Assembly (NCBI GenBank): GCA_964541895.1
Contig: CAZISM010000174.1
Location: 1-8,949 of the forward strand
Length of the DNA: 8,949 nt
Reading direction: 5' to 3'
From: CAZISM01 sp964541895
GTDB lineage: Bacteria > Zhuqueibacterota > Zhuqueibacteria > Residuimicrobiales > Residuimicrobiaceae
Below are positions 4,971 to 8,949 of this stretch, one piece after another (the first letter of the stretch is position 1; every line of letters starts with the position of its first letter). The position numbers and the translations under genes were made by a program. Below the pieces are notes generated by a model that was given only the letters and a program-made list of their open reading frames with translations, made no database searches and was not told where the DNA came from.

Positions 4971-6860
4971 CTAATCCGGCCTGGTGGTGAACCGGACCCC
5001 TTGTAGCGGCTTGCCATCGCGATCGGTGATGCGCAGGACAAATCCCCAGTCACGCTTGTTATTGCACACCTTGATTAAAATCGGCGTTGTGCCCGCGGGC
5101 AGAGTCACCGGCAACACCTCGCGGTCGAGCATGATGCGCCCGGCATCAGCGCTTTTATGCACCAGTTTGCCGCCGACCCAGAGTTTCCATACGTCATTGC
5201 CGCTGACGCGGATTTGCACTTTTTGCGCTTTATCAGTTTGGGCGTAACAGAGCGCATAGGCGCACACTTCTTCAGTCGGCTTGATGGCCTGGGCCAGATT
5301 TACCATAACACTGTGGGGCGGGCAACGATAGTCGCTCCAGGATATCGGGCCGTCGAGTCCGTCGACCACCACCTTCAGGTTAATGCTCTGTTCCGGCTGG
5401 TAAATGGTGTCGAGTCCGCGATTATCCTTGTTGCTGAACGGGCCCAGCAACAGCCAATCCCTCTGGGCAGGAAAAAGGGTCGGCAGGTCTACCATCTCGC
5501 CGGCAAATTCCCGCCGGGCCACGTCCCACAAGGCCTCCTGCATAGACGCGTTCGGACTCTTGTCGTACAGTTTTTTGGGTATGATTTCCAGTGCAGAGTC
5601 CTGGAGCGGGCCGATGATGGCCGCGGCCAGGGTCAAGCCGAGCTCCCGGCTGTAATCACGCAACATCATTCGACGCAAATCCTGAGCGATACGCACGTAT
5701 TCGGGATTAGTGGCCATCTGGCGGTCGCGCATGACCGGCAGGTAATCGGCTACTGGCGCCTGGCCCGGGTATGATTTGTCACTGCGGCCGAGCATGGCTT
5801 CGTAGGCATCATGAGAATAAACCCAGTTGTAGCGGGCACTGGCCATCAGGGAGGCGGCGTAGGCCTGGCGGTAGTCTGCCGGCGTCGGAGCTGCACCATG
5901 GCCGTTGCTGTCCGGGTCTTCGCCGTACGGCCATAGTCCTTCAGCGATCGAACAGGTGTTGATCCAGTACGCTTTGCCTTTTTCAGAGAGCAGCGATTGT
6001 ATCACGTGGTTGTTCAGCCAGGCATGAGCGAACATGTGGCGGATGTTGGCGCGTCGATAGGTGTATTCAAGACAGTAGTGAATCCCGCCCGGCGCCTGGC
6101 GGCGCGCCGCTTCCTCGATCCAGGCTATATGCAGCCAGGTGCCCAGATGATAATACTGTTCCGGGAATGTAAGAAAGCGCGCTTCCGGGAAAGCGTCCAG
6201 AACGGCGCAGGCGATCTGGGTGCCCCGTTTGCGAATCAGTTCGGCAAGATCGCGGCGGCTGTAGCCGGCATAGTCATATCCTTCCCAGGAGTAACTGTAC
6301 TGCTCACCGATATATTCGATATCAATGGCCACGCCGGTGCAGCCGGACGTTTTGGCGAAAAGAGCGAATTGTTTGAAATTATTTTCAATTTTCTGCCAGG
6401 CCAGGTCGTCGAACCAGTCAAAATGATGCGTGAAAGCCATGGTTAAAAAAGTCTCGGCGCCCAGCTGTTGGCAGCGTGCATTGGCCTTGCGAACCAGTTG
6501 CCAGTTTTTGTCTGAACGTCCCAGCGACCAGGATTCACCATCCGAGCCCCACACGTCGGTGGACCATTCAGAGGCCACGCCGGTTATAAAGAAGGCGTCG
6601 AATCCGAGCTTTAACAACTGATCGGCATCGGCGGCCAGCGCGGTTGGAGACACGCTGTAGAGAATGGTTTTCGGCAGGTCGAGCGCAGGGACGGTGCCAT
6701 AGGTGACATTGACCTCTGCCGTTTTGCGATCATAATGAGGGTAACCATTGGCCCCCATACGATAGGGACTGGTCTGCGAAAATGCCATGGTGCTGGTGAG
6801 GGTTATCAGGGTGATCAGAAAAAAAAGCGACAGCCGGGCAAAACGTTCACTTTGATGCAT
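4971..6860 (-). CDS. Secreted putative glycan-active protein: unassigned barrel-like domain plus C-terminal beta-sandwich
   Basis: A 629-residue protein from the ATG at 6858-6860, preceded by GGGAG at a 9-base distance. The frame continues upstream to 7082, but those residues look non-coding and would bury the signal peptide. That peptide (core FFLITLITLTSTMAF, likely cut after AFS28) indicates export. Residues about 60-360 alternate helices and strands as in a TIM barrel: KTILYSVSP, GFDAFFITG (86-94), AETFLTMAFTHH (135-146), GVAIDIEYIG (176-185), ARFLTFPEQYY (227-237) and YWINTCS (298-304). Acidic residues at strand ends (Asp180, Glu182, Glu234) are candidates for catalysis. From about 468, DWLLLGPFSN opens a beta-sandwich with the pattern VQIRVSGNDVWKLWVGGKLV (548-567), ending WGFVLRITDRDGKPLQ (605-620). 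This resembles PA14- or galactose-binding-like domains attached to glycosidases in planctomycetes and relatives. I cannot assign the barrel to a known glycoside hydrolase family. It converges on the channel gene. Confidence 0.72.
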   Translation of the reverse strand: MHQSERFARLSLFFLITLITLTSTMAFSQTSPYRMGANGYPHYDRKTAEVNVTYGTVPALDLPKTILYSVSPTALAADADQLLKLGFDAFFITGVASEWSTDVWGSDGESWSLGRSDKNWQLVRKANARCQQLGAETFLTMAFTHHFDWFDDLAWQKIENNFKQFALFAKTSGCTGVAIDIEYIGEQYSYSWEGYDYAGYSRRDLAELIRKRGTQIACAVLDAFPEARFLTFPEQYYHLGTWLHIAWIEEAARRQAPGGIHYCLEYTYRRANIRHMFAHAWLNNHVIQSLLSEKGKAYWINTCSIAEGLWPYGEDPDSNGHGAAPTPADYRQAYAASLMASARYNWVYSHDAYEAMLGRSDKSYPGQAPVADYLPVMRDRQMATNPEYVRIAQDLRRMMLRDYSRELGLTLAAAIIGPLQDSALEIIPKKLYDKSPNASMQEALWDVARREFAGEMVDLPTLFPAQRDWLLLGPFSNKDNRGLDTIYQPEQSINLKVVVDGLDGPISWSDYRCPPHSVMVNLAQAIKPTEEVCAYALCYAQTDKAQKVQIRVSGNDVWKLWVGGKLVHKSADAGRIMLDREVLPVTLPAGTTPILIKVCNNKRDWGFVLRITDRDGKPLQGVRFTTRPD

Positions 6861-6964
6861 ACCGGGTTCTCCCGTGTTGGGGTGCAAGACTGGGTGTGTC
6901 AGGAAAAAATCAGTCTGGTTGGGATCCGTCGAATCAACAGTTGGCCAAAAAGGCCAGAGGTGGT

Positions 6965-6978
6965 TCCGGATATCCGGA
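6965..6978. repeat. Perfect 14-base palindrome in the leader of the 629-residue gene
   Basis: TCCGGATATCCGGA is fully self-complementary. It lies about 105 bases upstream of the start codon and just downstream of the candidate promoter at 7000-7029, where a repressor could block transcription. A second inverted repeat, TGGCC/GGCCA around AAAAA, lies at 6942-6956. No binding protein can be named. Confidence 0.45.
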
Positions 6979-6999
6979 GCTGGACTTTTTCGAGTCGTG

Positions 7000-7029
7000 C
7001 AAAGTAACCAAATCAGGCGGAAATTGCAA
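7000..7029 (-). promoter_or_regulatory. Candidate promoter of the Bacteroidetes -33/-7 type for the 629-residue gene
   Basis: On the minus strand TTG (7029-7027) is followed by 19 bases and TTACTTTG (7007-7000). That is one mismatch from the TAnnTTTG element used by the primary sigma factor of Bacteroidetes, at the usual spacing. It would give a leader of about 130 bases. The match is short and could be chance. Confidence 0.35.
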
Positions 7030-7164
7030 GTTGAATTTGGCGTGGCTCGCCGCGAGGGAGAGCTTGAAAATTTACAGGTCACCGACGGCAGGGGGCGATG
7101 CGGCAGGATGAGATGGGAGGAAATACGGGCAGGGTAGGCCCGAATCAGACAACAGCAGGAAGCA

Positions 7165-7187
7165 ACCCGGCGATGATGCGGCCGGGT
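7165..7187 (-). terminator. Hairpin after the TadG-like gene, possible terminator
   Basis: ACCCGGC (7165-7171) and GCCGGGT (7181-7187) form a perfect 7-bp GC-rich stem with a 9-base loop. It begins 25 bases beyond the TadG-like stop codon. On the minus strand it is followed by TGCTTCCTGCTGTTG, which is T-rich but not a run, so termination would be partial. The rest of the 6861-7212 gap shows no coding capacity that I would support. Confidence 0.4.
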
Positions 7188-7212
7188 CGTGACCGGGACA
7201 ACACCTGATCTG

Positions 7213-8208
7213 TCAACCGACCAGCCGGACCGGAATACGCTTCACGATGTCCTCATAGACGGCGTAGAGGTCCGCGGCGGTGGGCGCATAGTAATATTTC
7301 CCGCTGGTGATGCTCGCGATCTGTTGCATCAGGGATGGATCGGTTTCAGAACCCAGGCTGATCGTATAGATTCTGATGTTGCTGTTTTTGGCACTTGTGG
7401 CTTTGGAGATGGCATAATTTTTTGCCGTGGAATTGGTCGGCATGCCGCTCCCGGGCTTGTTAGCCATGCCGTCGGAAAACAGGATGATTGTTTTTTTGGT
7501 ATTGCTGGGAGAACTGCCGTTCAAATGGCTCATGGCCTTGTTGATACCATCCCCGATATTGGTATTACCATTGGCGACGTAGGCTTTGATGTCAGATTTC
7601 ATTTGTGAAAAGCCTCGGTCCAATGAATGATCCAGGGAAGCGTTGTCGGAGTAGGACACCAGTCCCATTCGGTCGACCGTAAATGTGTTGGCGGCGATTT
7701 GATCGATCAGGTAATACGCCGCCTCTTTGGCGGTAGTGATGGGTTGAGGTTTTTTGATGTCTTTGGTGTCATCGTCCATGGATCCGGAACGATCAAAGAC
7801 GAGGATGATGTCGCGGTTGCCGCACTGCGCGGTGGCCGTGGCTGTGATCGCTACACTGTTCCTGCCTGTAATTCTTGTAAAAAAAAGCGGAACCGTGCGC
7901 CGGGCGGTGATGGTGATGGTTTTATAATTGGGGAAAGAAATCTCGTTGCCGCCAAGATTCAACTGATTATGCATAATGGTGTTGGAAGCGGACAAAGAAA
8001 CCGCTCGGGCCATCGCTGTGCTCTGGTTCAGAGGCAGGCCAGTGGCGCCGGCGAGCGCAGAGGCATCTACGGCGGTTTGCAGATGATTGCGGGCTGTGAG
8101 CATATAACCGACATCAATGGCCAAGGCGGCACACATGATTAGAACCGCCATACCCAAAGCCGTAAAGACCAGCATTTGGCCGTCTTCGTTTTTTTTCAGG
8201 GCGAACAT
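7213..8208 (-). CDS. TadG-like membrane protein with TadE/G N-terminal domain and von Willebrand A domain
   Basis: A 331-residue protein; AAGGAG lies 7 bases before the ATG at 8206-8208. It starts NEDGQMLVFTALGMAVLIM (7-25), the single N-terminal helix of the putative Flp pilus-assembly TadE/G-like domain. The typical AIDVGYMLTARNHLQTAVDA (30-49) and ALAGA (51-55) follow. After a beta-rich linker (95-128) comes a von Willebrand A domain, DIILVFDRSGSM (133-144) to about residue 325. The metal-ion adhesion site is complete: Asp139, Ser141 and Ser143 (DxSxS), Thr216 in GNTNIGDG, and Asp246 in ILFSDGMAN. A metal-dependent, ligand-binding surface protein held by its N-terminal helix is the likely form. 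TadG family proteins act in tight-adherence pilus systems and surface adhesion; no other tad gene (ATPase, secretin, flp pilin) lies in this window, so involvement in a pilus is not supported here. The vWA domain is about 190 residues. Confidence 0.87.
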   Translation of the reverse strand: MFALKKNEDGQMLVFTALGMAVLIMCAALAIDVGYMLTARNHLQTAVDASALAGATGLPLNQSTAMARAVSLSASNTIMHNQLNLGGNEISFPNYKTITITARRTVPLFFTRITGRNSVAITATATAQCGNRDIILVFDRSGSMDDDTKDIKKPQPITTAKEAAYYLIDQIAANTFTVDRMGLVSYSDNASLDHSLDRGFSQMKSDIKAYVANGNTNIGDGINKAMSHLNGSSPSNTKKTIILFSDGMANKPGSGMPTNSTAKNYAISKATSAKNSNIRIYTISLGSETDPSLMQQIASITSGKYYYAPTAADLYAVYEDIVKRIPVRLVG

Positions 8209-8221
8209 GGTAATGCTCCTT

Positions 8222-8255
8222 TTGCCATAAGAGGCAAGCCAGGGCCGGCTTGCCT
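8222..8255 (-). promoter_or_regulatory. Alternative hairpins at the ribosome site of the TadG-like gene
   Basis: AGGCAAGCC (8232-8240) and GGCTTGCCT (8247-8255) make a perfect 9-bp stem around AGGGCC, the strongest hairpin in the window. In the minus-strand transcript the second arm also contains TTGCC, complementary to GGCAA (8226-8222), which directly abuts the AAGGAG ribosome site (8221-8216). The arm can therefore pair upstream, leaving the ribosome site open, or downstream, crowding it. The complementarity is seen; a switch is inferred. Confidence 0.45.
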
Positions 8256-8268
8256 TTGCAGCGGCATT

Positions 8269-8298
8269 AATGTATTTTCATTATTTTTATTTGGTAAA
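8269..8298 (-). promoter_or_regulatory. Candidate sigma70-like promoter of the TadG-like gene
   Basis: On the minus strand TTTACC (8298-8293), an AT-rich 18-base spacer and TACATT (8274-8269) match four of six bases in each box. Transcription would begin near 8262, so the message would start almost at the 9-bp hairpin. The rest of the 302-base gap up to 8510 shows nothing coding. Confidence 0.4.
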
Positions 8299-8475
8299 TG
8301 ATGCGCCGTAGGGGTATTGCGGAACGGCCACTCGATCGGAAAGTATCCAGCCCTGGTGGGATATTATGCAAGTAAAGTGCCAAAAAGGCAGAGGCAGGAT
8401 CAGGTTGTATAAGTCTAATTTTAGCCGGTATCTACATAATGGGGCCTTGCAGGCAAAGTCATCGGATTTCGTCGT

Positions 8476-8498
8476 AAAATTATAGCAGCTGTCTATAA
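8476..8498 (-). terminator. AT-rich hairpin and T-run after the GH20-like gene
   Basis: On the minus strand TTATAG and CTATAA (8498-8493 and 8485-8480) pair around ACAGCTG. ATTTT follows at once (8480-8476), the first stem base lying 12 bases past the stop codon. The layout suits an intrinsic terminator, but the stem is weak. The TATAAT it contains could instead be a -10 box for the TadG-like gene, though no good -35 is seen. Confidence 0.35.
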
Positions 8499-8510
8499 AG
8501 TGTTACAGGA

Positions 8511-8949
8511 TTATTTTCTCAACCAGCTCTTGTCTTCCCAGTTACTGATACCGGTCTGGGTGATGCCCTCCGTACGATCGCCCCACTGCGTGCTCATCAA
8601 ACCCAGCAGCTGGGGATCGGACTGATGATCGGCCAGAACGTTCTCCCAGGTTTTATGGTTCGACAGATCGTCCCATGGGCACCCGTACATGCGAAATCCC
8701 CGTTCAAGGAAAAACTTGCTGCCCAGCCGCAACAGATCGACCTGTTCATAGTCGTCTGCGTCATAGTACCAGTGCGCCATGATAATATCACGGTACAACA
8801 GATCACAGGTGCGTTCCAGATTCTTTTTGCCGGCATTATGATAAGGGTTCACCGCATCGGCCCACATGATCATGTCCACGCTGGCGTCGATGCGTTTGAT
8901 GACATCGCGCATGCGGTTGATCTGATACGCCACCAGCTCGACGTCCGTC
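8511..8949 (-). CDS. C-terminal part of a probable GH20-like glycoside hydrolase, start beyond the window
   Basis: The last 145 codons of a gene that enters from the right edge and ends at TAA 8511-8513. Its first visible residues are TDVELVAYQINRMRDVIKRI, with no start codon that needs choosing. The sequence reads as the end of a TIM barrel: a helix (NRMRDVIKRI), a strand with VDMIMWADAVNPYHN, a helix, the strand IIMAHWYYDADD, a helix, then RMYGCPWDD, TWENVLADH and LLGLMSTQWGDRTEG. The spaced Trp residues at strand ends (IMWAD, AHWYYD, CPWDD, TQWGD) are what one expects of a sugar-binding barrel, and the order resembles GH20 beta-N-acetylhexosaminidases. The catalytic Asp-Glu pair of GH20 would lie upstream, outside the window, so it cannot be tested. 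A glycosidase is likely; the family number is tentative. A separate function from the TadG-like gene is likely, with a 302-base gap between them. Confidence 0.55.
   Translation of the reverse strand, partial: TDVELVAYQINRMRDVIKRIDASVDMIMWADAVNPYHNAGKKNLERTCDLLYRDIIMAHWYYDADDYEQVDLLRLGSKFFLERGFRMYGCPWDDLSNHKTWENVLADHQSDPQLLGLMSTQWGDRTEGITQTGISNWEDKSWLRK

Noticed and set aside
6861..7082. N-terminal extension of the 629-residue protein by 74 residues
   Set aside because: It would put a low-quality Ser/Pro/Arg-rich segment before a perfect signal peptide, and the internal ATG at 6858-6860 has a ribosome site.
6874..7137. Plus-strand frames in the 6861-7212 gap
   Set aside because: Several overlapping frames in different phases, no ribosome site or domain; more likely chance in a regulatory gap.
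7627..8142. Plus-strand frame of 171 residues
   Set aside because: Antisense to the vWA-containing gene with a full metal-ion adhesion site; it is a shadow.
1..8949. Mobile element, CRISPR array, tRNA or attachment site
   Set aside because: No transposase or integrase motifs, no regularly spaced direct repeats, and no cloverleaf-like sequence seen on either strand.

Overview
This is a bacterial chromosomal window of roughly even base composition. It is rich in exported and surface proteins. Seven genes and the truncated end of an eighth can be supported, and no rRNA, tRNA, CRISPR array, insertion sequence or integrase was seen. The predicted proteins (a GH109-type protein, a GH20-like hydrolase end, an unassigned secreted barrel protein with a C-terminal beta-sandwich, and a TadE/G-vWA protein) suit a glycan-degrading environmental lineage such as the FCB or PVC groups. 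One candidate promoter resembles the Bacteroidetes -33/-7 type. That placement is inference only; nothing here fixes the phylum.

Layout. Positions 1-1307 (-) hold a Tat-exported Gfo/Idh/MocA-fold protein of the GH109 type, cut at its C-terminus by the window edge. Positions 1308-1905 are a long, mostly non-coding divergent gap. Four genes then run rightward: a secreted PHP-fold metallohydrolase (1906-2901), a secreted barnase-family ribonuclease (2966-3433), its barstar inhibitor overlapping it by 10 bases (3424-3702), and, after a 176-base spacer with paired hairpins, a MscS-family mechanosensitive channel (3879-4952). Eighteen bases further on, the channel gene meets a convergent gene (4971-6860, -) for a 629-residue secreted protein. 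I read this as a barrel domain of no family I recognise followed by a beta-sandwich. Still on the minus strand are a TadG-like protein with a von Willebrand A domain (7213-8208) and the C-terminal 145 residues of a probable GH20-like glycosidase (8511-8949).

How it fits together. The clearest functional unit is the ribonuclease-inhibitor pair. The enzyme has a signal peptide and aligns with all five barnase catalytic residues; the inhibitor has none and would protect the cytoplasm. The preceding PHP protein is also exported and keeps every expected metal ligand, so a secreted phosphoesterase plus RNase scavenging or antagonism module is possible but unproven. The three putative glycan-active proteins flank this unit on the opposite strand. 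The GH109- and GH20-like members suggest amino-sugar-containing glycans as substrates. Several leaders (mscS, tadG-like and 629-residue genes) carry inverted repeats or hairpins near the start signals, noted below as possible regulatory sites.
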